Assembly: GCA_965247255.1 (NCBI GenBank)
Contig: CBDFGS010000011.1
Coordinates: 310,001-374,000 of the forward strand
DNA length: 64,000 nt
Reading direction: 5' to 3'
Source: CBDFGS01 sp965247255
GTDB taxonomy: Bacteria; Chloroflexota; Dehalococcoidia; Lucifugimonadales; CAUZJF01
Part shown: positions 27,353-36,252 of the stretch, in pieces
How the letters are laid out: the number at the start of each line of letters is the position of its first letter
Position numbering within the stretch: the first letter of the stretch is position 1
The notes under the pieces: generated by a model
What the model saw: only the letters and a program-made list of their open reading frames with translations
What the model was told of the DNA's origin: nothing
The model's database searches: none
Position numbers and translations under genes: made by a program

Positions 27353-28504
27353 CTAGGGACGCGTCGTGACGAGAGCGGTCTGGCGGAGTATGGATGGAAT
27401 GAGCGCCACGATAAGGGCGATAAGTGTGATCCCCAAAACGGCGTTGAGTCCCAGCGCAAAGCCGGGACTCAACGCCCTTGTCGCGGCGATAAACAGGGCG
27501 CCTATCGGCCCAGCTCCGATGGCCAGGCTTATCACCCCTAGTGCCTTCCCCCGCATCTCCTGCCCCGCGAGCAGGATGACCAGCGTGGCCTGCATCGTGC
27601 TAAAGCCCGAGGTGCCAAGCCCGAGAACAATCAGGGTTGGGAGCGACAGGACATACCACTGAGAGAGCGCGAAGAGCAGTAGCGCCAGTAACGACAGGAC
27701 GGCGCCTACGACGTACAGGCGCCCGTGGTACTTGATATCGACGATGGAGGCGACGACGATAGCCCCTGCGAGCGCGCCGAAACCGGAGGCGCCCTGGAGT
27801 ACACCTGCCAGCAGCGCCTCCACGTGCAGCACCTCGCTGGCGATCACGGGAACGAGCGTGACATAAGGGAAGAGCAGGAGGTTCATAACAAGTGTAATCA
27901 GCGCAGTAGCCAGCAGGGTCCGGTGTCCCGCGACGAAGCGCAACCCTTCCGTCACATCGCGCAGAATGTTGCTGTCGGCTTTACGCAGGGTGACGCGAGG
28001 GATTCTCAGACGCAGCACCAGGGCGACGGCCGCCAGATGAAACGCCGTGGCGGCGGCGAAGGGGCCCCAGAAGCCCGTCAGAGCAATGAGGAGTCCCCCA
28101 AGTGGAGGGCCCAGCATCCTGCTGATGCTCATCCCCACGGTATCCAGCGCAAGACCGTTAGTGAGGCCCGCCCTGCCCAGCAGGTCGTAGACCGAGGAGC
28201 GACGGGATGGCATGTCTAGAGCCCACGCGGTCCCTGTTACAAGCGCCAGGGGGTACGCATACCAGTATCGCTCGGAGCCTGCCGCCAGCAGCGATGCCAT
28301 GATCAGAGCCGGGAAGAGACCGGCCATCTGGGTCGCGAGGAGTACCGTGCGGCGATTGGCCCTGTCCGCCAGGTAGCCTCCCACAAGTCCCAACAGGAAC
28401 ATGGGCAGCATGCCCGAGAAACCCACCATGACGACCCGGAAGGAGGAGTGTGTGAGCTCAAGTACGAACCAGCTCAGCACGAACATCTGCGTCCACCTGG
28501 ACAT
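27353..28504 (-). CDS. MFS transporter (MFS_3/enterobactin-exporter-like)
   Basis: 383 residues from ATG 28504 with 11 hydrophobic helices. The A-motif loop (GGYLADRANRRTVLLA) lies after TM2 and the second half repeats the fold. The usual opening of the family (a cytoplasmic lead, then TM1) is encoded just upstream in the same frame (LDAFRNRDYRFLWPASFLAY) but has no ATG, GTG or TTG before a stop codon. Either a rare start codon is used or the gene has lost its start. Probably exports a small molecule. It reads toward the purF promoter region. Confidence 0.82.
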   Translation of the reverse strand: MSRWTQMFVLSWFVLELTHSSFRVVMVGFSGMLPMFLLGLVGGYLADRANRRTVLLATQMAGLFPALIMASLLAAGSERYWYAYPLALVTGTAWALDMPSRRSSVYDLLGRAGLTNGLALDTVGMSISRMLGPPLGGLLIALTGFWGPFAAATAFHLAAVALVLRLRIPRVTLRKADSNILRDVTEGLRFVAGHRTLLATALITLVMNLLLFPYVTLVPVIASEVLHVEALLAGVLQGASGFGALAGAIVVASIVDIKYHGRLYVVGAVLSLLALLLFALSQWYVLSLPTLIVLGLGTSGFSTMQATLVILLAGQEMRGKALGVISLAIGAGPIGALFIAATRALSPGFALGLNAVLGITLIALIVALIPSILRQTALVTTRP

Positions 28505-28766
28505 GTATGCGAGAAAGCTTGCGGGCCACAGGAACCTGTAGTCGCGGTTCCTGAAAGCGTCGAGGGTCCTGGGAAGGCGGGCCGTGCGCGAGGATGGCTT
28601 TGAGGGGGTTAGGATGACGGATACTCAGCGCTTATTGTATAGGACGCCCTGAGGGTTGGAAGTGCGGTGGGCGCGTATGGGCCGGAGGCGATTTCTCCGG
28701 CCATTTTGGTGGAGGCTTGTGGGCCGTAACCGCTCCGTCGTTGCCGATCGGCGACCCGCTCTCAGC

Positions 28767-28794
28767 TTGACACCTTAGCTAGGATAGATATAAC
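28767..28794 (+). promoter_or_regulatory. Sigma-70-type promoter of rny
   Basis: TTGACA (28767-28772), 16-bp spacer, TATAAC (28789-28794), about 60 bp before the rny start. The gap 28505-28766 holds only the unannotated 5' coding sequence of the MFS gene and no other gene. Confidence 0.65.
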
Positions 28795-28855
28795 ATTCAG
28801 ACACGGCTACCCTAGTTTTGGAGTAGCGTGACAATCTAAACGGGAGGTGAGTAGC

Positions 28856-30382
28856 GTGGAAGCAATAGCAGTCGCGCTCGCCGTCCTGGTAGGCTTGGTT
28901 GTGGGAGCACTTGGTGCTTTCATCGTTCGTAGGCTCTTGTCGAAAGCCCGTTTCGAGGCGGCCACGCAGGAGGCGGATAAGGTCCTAGAGGAGGCCAGGG
29001 AGAAGGAGCGAACTCTTCTCCTGGAGGCGAAAGAAGAGGGGATCAGTATCAGGGCCGCCGCTGAGGCCGAGCACAAGGAGAGGCGTGCCGAACAGCAGCG
29101 AAACGAGCGCCGGCTGGCCAACCGCGAGGAGAACGCGGAGCGGCGAGCCGTCAATTTGGAGCGGCGCGAGAAGGAGTTGGCCGAAACTCAGAAATCGGCC
29201 GACGAGATCCGCGGAAAGCTACAAGAGCAAGAACGGGAGGGCGTAGAGCGCCTCGAAAGTATCTCGAATCTCTCTGTCAGCGAAGCAAGATCGGAGCTGA
29301 TGAGCCGCGCTGAGGAGGAGATACAGCACGAGGTTGCAGTCCGCTACCGGGACGTCGAGGACCAAGCCAGGACGGAAGCTAGCGAAAAGGCCCGTGAGAT
29401 ACTGGGCCAGGCCATTCAACGACAGGCCTCCGAGGTGGTGTCCGAGGCCTCATTGACTTCAGTGCCCCTTCCTACCGATGAGATGAAAGGTCGTCTCATC
29501 GGCCGCGAAGGGCGGAACATTCGAGCCCTCGAAAAGGCCACCGGGGTAGACCTGATTATCGACGACACCCCGGAGGCCGTGACGCTCTCCTGCTTCGACC
29601 CGATACGGCGAGAAGTGGCCCGCTTGTCTGTCACACGGCTCATTGCCGACGGCCGGATACACCCTGCGCGTATCGAGGAGACCGTCGGCAAGGTAGAGAA
29701 TGAGCTCACGGAGACCATCAGGAAAACGGGCGAGAAGACTGTGATGGAGGTCGGCGTCCGCGGGGTGAACTCGGACCTGATGGGACTCCTGGGTCGCCTG
29801 AAGTACCGGTTCAGCTACGGCGAGAACGTCCTTCAGCACAGCACGGAGGTGGCCCATTTGGCCGCTTCTATCGCGGCCGAGATCGGTGCGGATGTCAAGA
29901 TCGCCAAGACCGGTGGTCTGCTCCATGATATCGGCAAGGCGCTGACCCATGAGGTGGAGGGACCGCACGCCGAGATCGGCGCTGATGTGGCGGCGAAGAA
30001 CAACATCCAGCCGGCGATACACGCGACGATAAAGGAGCATCACGACGACGACCATAGTAGCGTCGAGTCCTTTATCGTCGCGGCCGCAGACGCGATCAGC
30101 GCGGCGAGGCCGGGTTCCCGCAGAGACACCGTCGAACACTACATCAAACGTCTCGAGGCTCTGGAAGACGTGGGGCGCGCATTCGATGGGGTCGAAAAGT
30201 GCTACGCGATCCAGGCCGGCCGCGAGATTCGCATCATGGTCCAGCCGGAGACGATCGACGACATTGCAGCCAACCAGATGGCAAGGGACGTCGTTAGGAA
30301 GATTGAGGAGACGCTGACCTACCCTGGACAGATAAAGGTCACGGTGATTCGGGAGAGTCGCTCGGTCGACTACGCCAGGTAG
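28856..30382 (+). CDS. rny: Ribonuclease Y
   Basis: The start is placed at GTG 28856 (VEAIAVALAV), 8 bases after GGGAGG; the track start at 28847 lies within that site. About 508 residues. N-terminal membrane helix (about 1-22), a long charged coiled coil (about 30-195), a KH domain with GRLIGREGRNIRALEK, and an HD phosphohydrolase domain with LLHDIGKA. This is the membrane-anchored endonuclease that starts mRNA decay in many bacteria. The domain order and length match the family. It has its own promoter. Confidence 0.94.
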   Translation: MEAIAVALAVLVGLVVGALGAFIVRRLLSKARFEAATQEADKVLEEAREKERTLLLEAKEEGISIRAAAEAEHKERRAEQQRNERRLANREENAERRAVNLERREKELAETQKSADEIRGKLQEQEREGVERLESISNLSVSEARSELMSRAEEEIQHEVAVRYRDVEDQARTEASEKAREILGQAIQRQASEVVSEASLTSVPLPTDEMKGRLIGREGRNIRALEKATGVDLIIDDTPEAVTLSCFDPIRREVARLSVTRLIADGRIHPARIEETVGKVENELTETIRKTGEKTVMEVGVRGVNSDLMGLLGRLKYRFSYGENVLQHSTEVAHLAASIAAEIGADVKIAKTGGLLHDIGKALTHEVEGPHAEIGADVAAKNNIQPAIHATIKEHHDDDHSSVESFIVAAADAISAARPGSRRDTVEHYIKRLEALEDVGRAFDGVEKCYAIQAGREIRIMVQPETIDDIAANQMARDVVRKIEETLTYPGQIKVTVIRESRSVDYAR

Positions 30383-30410
30383 CCGCAGACAATCAGTCGG
30401 CTCAAATAGA

Positions 30411-30444
30411 TAGGTAGGGGCGGTCCACGAACCGCCCCTACCTA
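30411..30444. repeat. 14-bp inverted repeat of the GTAGGGGC type
   Basis: TAGGTAGGGGCGGT, 6-nt loop, ACCGCCCCTACCTA: perfect 14-bp stem 28 bp after the rny stop. It may act as a transcription terminator or RNA-stabilising hairpin, and the core matches the dispersed repeat seen at 35321-35361 and 35542-35567. Confidence 0.7.
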
Positions 30445-30569
30445 TTAGCTGGACCTCTCAGGTGTCGCCCTTTTGAGATTCAAGCTAGTAGAGCAAGGCG
30501 TCTCGACTCACCGGCTTGCGCGCGGTGGAAGTATTCGTGGAGGCAACATGACCACCTCAAAGGACCGAC

Positions 30570-31448
30570 ATGGCTGAAGTCGACCTGCACCTGCACACGA
30601 CCTACTCCGACGGAATGCTCACCCCAGCCGAGCTGGTGAGGCTTTGCGCAAGCCGGGGGCTGAAGGTCATCTCGATCACAGATCACGACTCCACCGACGG
30701 CATCCAAGAGGCCGTCGCCGCCGCACACGCCTTGCCCGGGCTCCAATTGATAATAGGAGTAGAGCTTAGCTGCGATTACGAAGGAGGGGAAGTACACATC
30801 CTCGGCTACTACCTGGACCATGAGGACTCTGAGCTGCAGCGCGCGCTGGAAGGCTTCAGGGACGAGAGAGAAGACCGGAGCAAGGAGATGGTGGAGAAGC
30901 TCAGCAGCCTGGGAGTCGCAGTGTCTTGGGAGCGCGTGAGACAGCTCGCAGGGGGGGCGGTGGGGCGGCCACACATAGCGCAGGCCATGGTCGAGGAAGG
31001 CTATGTAGAGTATCCTCGTGACGCGTTCGACCAGTACCTAGGACGGGACGGTCTCGCATACGTCGAGCGGCCCGCCAAGCTGGACCCGGCGGGGGCGATA
31101 TCCCTGGTTGTCCGGGCTGGCGGGGTGGCTGCGATCGCGCATCCGACTTACACGGTCGTCAGGCCTGGCAGAGGGCTGTCGGCGAGCCTGGATGTAACGG
31201 TGTCCGAGCTGAAACGCGAGGGCCTCGTCGGGATGGAGGTCTACTACAAGGACTACTCAGATGAGCAGGTCGAGATGCTGCGGCGAATCGCGGAGACGAA
31301 CGGACTCGTCCCGTGCGGCGGTAGCGACTACCACGGCTCGACCAACCCCGACGAACGCGAGCCTGGCACGGTAGGTCCCCCGATGAGCACGGTGGAGGCC
31401 CTGAGGTCGCTGCGGCCTCCGCCCAGCATACGTGGCGACGATGCGTAG
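30570..31448 (+). CDS. PHP-domain phosphoesterase (nucleoside 3',5'-bisphosphate phosphatase-like)
   Basis: 292 residues. PHP metal-site motifs in order: DLHLHTTYSDG (residues 4-14), ITDHDST (about 37-43), GVELSCDYEGGEVHILGYYL, and IAHPTY and CGGSDYHG further on. The TrpH/YciV branch of the family hydrolyses nucleotide 3',5'-bisphosphates; Polymerase/Histidinol-phosphatase relatives are less likely given the length. It starts an operon-like run with plsY and the B-box protein (33 and 6 bp gaps). Confidence 0.85.
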   Translation: MAEVDLHLHTTYSDGMLTPAELVRLCASRGLKVISITDHDSTDGIQEAVAAAHALPGLQLIIGVELSCDYEGGEVHILGYYLDHEDSELQRALEGFRDEREDRSKEMVEKLSSLGVAVSWERVRQLAGGAVGRPHIAQAMVEEGYVEYPRDAFDQYLGRDGLAYVERPAKLDPAGAISLVVRAGGVAAIAHPTYTVVRPGRGLSASLDVTVSELKREGLVGMEVYYKDYSDEQVEMLRRIAETNGLVPCGGSDYHGSTNPDEREPGTVGPPMSTVEALRSLRPPPSIRGDDA

Positions 31449-31481
31449 CGCTTGCTCGCTAACGGCGCTCAGGGAAATGTG

Positions 31482-32159
31482 ATGGAAGCTGCCCTCCTGG
31501 TGCTTGCCGCATATCTCTGGGGAGCGGTCCCTTCCGCATATCTCGCCGGCCGCTACTTCAAAGGTGTCGACATCCGGACATACGGCTCAGGCAACGTTGG
31601 GGCTTCGAACATTACTGAGCTTATGGGCTGGAAGGCGGGGCTGGCGCTCGGGACCTTCGACTGCCTGGCGAAGGGAGCGCTGCCCTTCGTCGTCGCGGAC
31701 CTGCTTGGCCAAAGCGTCGCCGTCCAGGCGGGTGTTGGGCTTGCCGCGATATCCGGCCATAACTGGTCGCCATACATCCGCTTTACCGGCGGCCGCGGCC
31801 AATCGACAGCAATAGGGGTCTACGTCGGGGCTCTCATGCTCTACGAGCTCCTCGCTGTAGCGGTGCTGTTCGGCCTAATCGGGAGGCTGCTCTTGCGAGA
31901 CTCGGGGCTCTGGGCGCTGGTCTCGATGCTCGCAATACCGCCGATGGCGTTCGTCCTTGGTAGAGACCAGGAGCTGATCATAATGTCGGGAGCGGTCGCG
32001 GCTGTCATGATCACCAAGCGTCTCACCGCGAACTGGGCGATGCCCAAAACCGAATACAGGCTCTCCCGGCTCATGGCATATCGCTTGCTCTGGGACAGGG
32101 ACGTGCCGAGAAAGCAGCAATGGATTAGCGGCGACCGTAGCGCGGAGCATAGAGGATAG
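31482..32159 (+). CDS. plsY: Glycerol-3-phosphate acyltransferase PlsY
   Basis: The start is placed at ATG 31482 (MEAALLVLAAYLWG); the 10 codons upstream have no ribosome-binding site of their own. About 225 residues with five or more hydrophobic helices. PlsY signature loops are present: YGSGNVGASN, SGHNWSPYIRFTGGRGQSTA (the canonical GHxFPVFLKFKGGKGVAT region) and the third conserved loop near the C-terminus. It transfers acyl phosphate to glycerol-3-phosphate to make lysophosphatidate. The C-terminal tail of about 35 hydrophilic residues is longer than usual. Confidence 0.88.
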   Translation: MEAALLVLAAYLWGAVPSAYLAGRYFKGVDIRTYGSGNVGASNITELMGWKAGLALGTFDCLAKGALPFVVADLLGQSVAVQAGVGLAAISGHNWSPYIRFTGGRGQSTAIGVYVGALMLYELLAVAVLFGLIGRLLLRDSGLWALVSMLAIPPMAFVLGRDQELIIMSGAVAAVMITKRLTANWAMPKTEYRLSRLMAYRLLWDRDVPRKQQWISGDRSAEHRG

Positions 32160-32165
32160 ACGTGT

Positions 32166-32657
32166 ATGCCTGAGACCACTTATTGCGCGAGGCACACGGA
32201 CACGCCGACTAACTTGAGATGCGGTCGGTGCGATACACCGGTGTGCCCCGAGTGCATGGTCCACGGCCCGGTCGGCGTCCGCTGCCCGGACTGTGGTAAG
32301 GCAGCCAAACTACCCGTCTACGAGGTGTCGGCCGGTTATCTCGCAAGGGCGGTCCTGGTGAGCGCTCTGGTTGGTGTTTTGGGGGGAGCGCTGGCGGTGC
32401 TTGTGGTGCGGCCGCTGCTTTTTGGGCTCCTCTACCTGGTGGCCCTTGGGGGGTTCGGGTATGTCGTCGGCGAGAGTGTCGGCGCCTCCGTGAGACGGAA
32501 ACGCGGGCGCGCGCTTCAGGTGGTGGCCGCGGGAGGCGTCGTGGTGGGGCTGGTGGTGATCGCCTCCCTGCCTCCGTCTTGGGGTGGAGGCCTGAGCTTC
32601 CTCGACCTGCTGGGAGGCGGGCTCGGCGTCTACGTGGCTACGATGCGGCTGCGGTAA
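32166..32657 (+). CDS. B-box-type zinc-finger membrane protein
   Basis: 163 residues, six bases after plsY. Residues about 7-45 form a B-box-like zinc site with Cys/His spacing (YCARHTDTPTNLRCGRCD, CPECMV, CPDCGK). Four hydrophobic segments follow. This architecture, without a rhomboid protease domain, is frequent in actinobacteria and Chloroflexota; no catalytic Ser/His is visible. The role is unknown. Confidence 0.75.
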   Translation: MPETTYCARHTDTPTNLRCGRCDTPVCPECMVHGPVGVRCPDCGKAAKLPVYEVSAGYLARAVLVSALVGVLGGALAVLVVRPLLFGLLYLVALGGFGYVVGESVGASVRRKRGRALQVVAAGGVVVGLVVIASLPPSWGGGLSFLDLLGGGLGVYVATMRLR

Positions 32658-32872
32658 CGTCTTGAGTCGGGGGACCTAAGTCCTCGACGGCGCGGAAGCC
32701 GCATTTGCGCAGCGAGGAATCTAAATGCCATGGTCGCAGAGCGTCCTTGAGGATCGAGCAGTGGCTCTCCTAGATTCTTCGTCCCGCGTCGACCTCACGG
32801 CGACAAGACCTGGGAAGGAAGGTGATTCGTCGCGATGGGGGGTTGCCGGTGTTTGAATCGGGCGCATGCGCT

Positions 32873-32901
32873 TTGACAGCAATCGTAATCGAGCGTATCA
32901 T
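32873..32901 (+). promoter_or_regulatory. Consensus promoter upstream of Lrp/AsnC gene
   Basis: TTGACA (32873-32878), 17-bp spacer, TATCAT (32896-32901), 36 bp before the start codon: optimal sigma-70 geometry. The rest of the 280-bp gap has no gene. Confidence 0.7.
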
Positions 32902-32937
32902 GCAGCATAACTTCCTATTCAGGCAGGTCATAGACGC

Positions 32938-33378
32938 ATGGACGAGCTAGACCGAAAGATTATCGATATCCTTCAGGCGGACGGCAGGGCTTCCAACGCC
33001 GGAATAGCGCGAGACGTGGGTGTTAGCGAGGGCACCGTTCGCCGGCGGCTGAAACGGCTTGTGCAAGAAGAGTATATCCAGGTCGTCGCTCTCCCCGACG
33101 CGGCCAAGATGGGGTATGACTCTCAGGCGCTCGTTGGGGTCCAGGTGGACCCGGACAAGATCGACCAGGTCGCTGATGGCCTCGCAAGCCTGGATGAGAT
33201 CAGGTGGGCGGTGGTGACGACGGGTTCTTACGACATCTTCGCATGGGCCAACCTGCCCTCGGCTGAAGAGCTCGGGATATTCCTGCGTACCAAGGTCGGG
33301 GTCATCCCCGGCGTGCGCCGGACCGAGACCTTCGTCAACCTGGCGAATAGGAAGCGCGGCTACGGCGTCGTTATCTAG
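32938..33378 (+). CDS. Lrp/AsnC-family transcriptional regulator
   Basis: 146 residues, standard length. N-terminal winged HTH (MDELDRKIIDILQADGRASN through VSEGTVRRRLKRL) and C-terminal RAM/ACT-like ligand domain (GVQVDPDKIDQVADGL, VVTTGSYDIF). Family members form octamers or dodecamers that bind amino acids. The gene is immediately preceded by a good promoter. Nothing here shows the ligand. Confidence 0.92.
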   Translation: MDELDRKIIDILQADGRASNAGIARDVGVSEGTVRRRLKRLVQEEYIQVVALPDAAKMGYDSQALVGVQVDPDKIDQVADGLASLDEIRWAVVTTGSYDIFAWANLPSAEELGIFLRTKVGVIPGVRRTETFVNLANRKRGYGVVI

Positions 33379-33509
33379 ACGCTCGGATTGCGGCCATTCA
33401 TTGGCCCGCCCACGGACCCGTAGCTGCGCGAAGCCCAATTCTGATTCCTTCTAGTAGTGCGCCGTCGAACCGGGACTGTCTCGCGGAACCGGCCGCAAAG
33501 GAGAAAGAG

Positions 33510-35306
33510 ATGCTGAAGACGCTGGACTGTGGTGAGTTGAGGGAGAGCCACATCGGCAGCGCCGTGACCCTCGCCGGCTGGGTGCACCGCAGACGGGACC
33601 ACGGCGGGCTGATATTCGTCGATCTGCGCGATCGAGCGGGCCTGGTGCAGGTCGTTTTCGACCCTGATTCGGCGCCGGACGCCCATCAGACCGCCGAGCG
33701 GCTCCGCAGTGAATGGGTCGTGCTGGTTGAGGGGAGCGTGCGGGCCAGGCCCGAGGGCAGCCAGAACGCCACCCTCCCCACGGGCGCGGTGGAGGTACTG
33801 GCTGAGAGCGTGAAGGTGCTGAACGAGTCGAAGACCCCGCCTTTCTACATCAACGAGGAGGGCGAGGTCGATGAGCTACTCAGGCTGAAATACCGGTATC
33901 TGGACCTTCGAAAGCCGAACATGCGCGACACCCTCGTGCTGCGGCACCGCGTGGTCAAATTCATCCGTGACTTCCTGGACGAGCGCGACTTCCTCGAGGT
34001 CGAGACGCCGATTCTGATTAAGAGCACTCCGGAGGGCGCCAGGGACTTCGTGGTCCCCAGTCGACTCCATCCTGGCAGCTTCTACGCGCTTCCCCAGTCG
34101 CCGCAGCAGCTGAAGCAGCTCCTGATGGTCTCGGGCGTGGAGAAGTACTTCCAGATCGCGCGCTGCTTTCGCGACGAAGACCCGAGGGCGGATAGGGTTG
34201 TGGAACACACGCAGCTCGACCTGGAGATGAGCTTCATTGAGCAGGACGACGTGCTCGGCCTTGTGGAGGAGCTGTACGGCGCGCTGGTATCGGAGCTTTT
34301 CCCACAGAAGCGCTTGATAGCGCCGTTTCCCAGGCTGACGTACGCGGACGCGATGGAAGCGTACGGCACAGACAAGCCCGATCTGCGGTTTAAACTGAAG
34401 ATGGCGGATATATCGAGCATCGCGGCGGGGACGGAGCTAAGGGTCTTTCGCTCGGTGGTGGACGGCGGCGGAATTGTGAAAGGGTTCGCCGCGCCGGGCT
34501 GCGGAGACTACGGCCGCGGCCAGCTGGACGGCCTGGTCGAGTACGCGCAGGCCCACGGGGCCCAGGGGCTTGTGTGGATAGCTCTAGGTGACCAGGCGGC
34601 GTCGCTGGACGACCTGACGGAGGACCAGATCAGGTCACCCGTCTCGCGGTTCCTGACCGTCGACGAGGTGCGGGCGATGGCCGCGAAGATGGGCGCCGAG
34701 GCCGGGGACCTGATGCTCATCGTGGCGGGCGCGCCCAAGACCGCCAACACGGCTCTGAGCGCCCTCCGTGGCGAGATGGGGCGCAGGCTCGAGCTCATCG
34801 ACCCGGACCTCTTCGCGTTCGCCTTCGTCGTCGATTTCCCGCTGTTCGAGTGGTCCGAGGACGAGGGCAGGTGGGACGCCACCCACCACGCCTTCACTAT
34901 GCCTCACGCTGGACACGAAGAGTTCCTGGAAAGCGAGCCGGGGAAAGTGATAGCGCATTGCTACGACATGGTGTGCAACGGCGTGGAGTTAGCCAGCGGG
35001 AGCATCCGAGTGCATGAGCGCGACCTCCAGGAACGAATATTCAGGGTGCTGGGCTATACGGACGAACAGATACAGCAGCGGTTCGGGCAGCTCCTCGACT
35101 CCTTCGAGTACGGCGCCCCGCCACACGGAGGCATCGCGCCCGGCATCGATCGGCTCCTCATGGTGCTGACCGGGATAGAGAACATCCGCGACGTTATCGC
35201 ATTCCCAAAGACCCAGACAGGGGTCGACCCGCTCTTCGATGCGCCAAGCCCCCTAGACGACGACCAGCTCAAGGAGCTCAATATAGCTGTCCTGCAAGAC
35301 GACTAA
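33510..35306 (+). CDS. aspS: Aspartyl-tRNA synthetase
   Basis: 598 residues, the bacterial size. Anticodon-binding OB domain at the N-terminus (VTLAGWVHRRRDHGGLIFVD), class II motif 2 (YFQIARCFRDEDPRADR), a bacterial GAD insertion domain (about 280-420), and motif 3 (GIAPGIDRLLMVLTG). Starts at ATG 33510 with AAAGGAGA nearby. It charges tRNA-Asp, and possibly tRNA-Asn if the organism uses the transamidation route, which cannot be decided here. No T-box is visible upstream. Confidence 0.96.
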   Translation: MLKTLDCGELRESHIGSAVTLAGWVHRRRDHGGLIFVDLRDRAGLVQVVFDPDSAPDAHQTAERLRSEWVVLVEGSVRARPEGSQNATLPTGAVEVLAESVKVLNESKTPPFYINEEGEVDELLRLKYRYLDLRKPNMRDTLVLRHRVVKFIRDFLDERDFLEVETPILIKSTPEGARDFVVPSRLHPGSFYALPQSPQQLKQLLMVSGVEKYFQIARCFRDEDPRADRVVEHTQLDLEMSFIEQDDVLGLVEELYGALVSELFPQKRLIAPFPRLTYADAMEAYGTDKPDLRFKLKMADISSIAAGTELRVFRSVVDGGGIVKGFAAPGCGDYGRGQLDGLVEYAQAHGAQGLVWIALGDQAASLDDLTEDQIRSPVSRFLTVDEVRAMAAKMGAEAGDLMLIVAGAPKTANTALSALRGEMGRRLELIDPDLFAFAFVVDFPLFEWSEDEGRWDATHHAFTMPHAGHEEFLESEPGKVIAHCYDMVCNGVELASGSIRVHERDLQERIFRVLGYTDEQIQQRFGQLLDSFEYGAPPHGGIAPGIDRLLMVLTGIENIRDVIAFPKTQTGVDPLFDAPSPLDDDQLKELNIAVLQDD

Positions 35307-35320
35307 GGGCGCGCCACTCC

Positions 35321-35361
35321 CGTAGGGGCGGGTTTCAAACCCGCCCTCCCCGGCCCCTACG
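35321..35361. repeat. Dispersed palindromic repeat, copy 1 of a close pair
   Basis: CGTAGGGGCGGGTTTCAAAC continues with CCCGCCC and is followed by GGCCCCTACG, so the ends are complementary. It lies between aspS and the broken methyltransferase gene. Nearly identical core at 35542-35567. Confidence 0.7.
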
Positions 35362-35383
35362 ACGCACGGAGAGGCGCAGTGCC

Positions 35384-36184
35384 ATGACCAGCTGTATGAA
35401 CGAGTACAACCCCTCGACATACGGCAACCGTAATGCGGTGCTGGGCTCGACAGGCTGATGACGAGCCTACCTTGAAACTCACCGTTCGTCTGAGCTTGTG
35501 GAAGAACAATTCGCCCTAGAGCGACCCTTTTCATGCATTCCCGTAGGGGCGGGTTTCAAACCCGCCCTTCCCTCGGCTCTGGAGCTGGGCATTGGCACAG
35601 GCAGAGTCGCGCTGCCCCTGAAGGCGCGCGGCGTAGAGGTTCATGGCATCGACGCGTCAGATGCTATGGTCGCGAAGCTCCGTGCCAAGGAAGGCGGTGC
35701 TGAGATCCCGGTTACGGTGGGCGACTTCGCCGATGTGGCTGTCGATGGCCGGTTCTCGCTCGTCTTCGTGGTCTTCAACACCTTCTTCGGCATTCTGACG
35801 CAAGAAGACCAGGTGCGCTGCTTCCGCAACGTTGCGGCGCATCTTACGCAGGGTGGGGCCTTCCTCATCGAGGCATTCGTGCCAGACCTCTCACGCTTCG
35901 ACCGGGGTCAGCGAGTCAGCACAAGTGAGGTTGAGACCGATCGGGTGCGCATCGACCTGGCGCGGCACGACGCCGCGAAACAACAGGTCACGTCACAGCA
36001 TCTGCATATCAGCGAGACGGACACCAAGCTTTACCCGGTCCGGATACGCTACGCATGGCCGTCGGAGCTGGACCTGATGGCCCAGCTGGCCGGCATGCGC
36101 CTGCGGGAGCGCTGGAGCGACTGGGACCGGTCGCCCTTCAAGGCTTCTAGCGGGAACCACGTCTCGGTCTATGAGCGTGGGTGA
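35384..36184 (+). pseudogene. SAM methyltransferase gene interrupted by dispersed repeats
   Basis: The native start is probably ATG 35384 (MTSCMNEYNPSTYGNRNAVL, with GGAGAGG upstream), a typical N-terminus for this methyltransferase group. A TGATGA pair stops it at 35456. The same frame resumes near 35577 with motif I (ALELGIGTGRVALPLKARGV), HGIDAS, GDFADV and the rest to 36184. The 110 bp in between are dispersed repeat (35446-35567), whose translation PVGAGFKPALPS is visible just before motif I. An ORF from 35498 could make a chimeric protein, but the first 50 or so native residues are lost. Confidence 0.75.
35542..35567. repeat. Dispersed palindromic repeat, copy 2
   Basis: CGTAGGGGCGGGTTTCAAAC then CCCGCC: a 26-bp match to the start of 35321-35361. 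It sits immediately before motif I of the methyltransferase remnant. Confidence 0.7.
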
Positions 36185-36252
36185 GGACAACGGGCTAGCG
36201 CAAGCCGACAGCGCTTGGGCGGGCGTGGCCCCGCGGTCGGTTAACCGAGCGG

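Noticed and set aside
33379..33509. T-box or other riboswitch before aspS
   Set aside because: No T-box core or anticodon-bearing stem-loop was recognised in the 130-bp leader.
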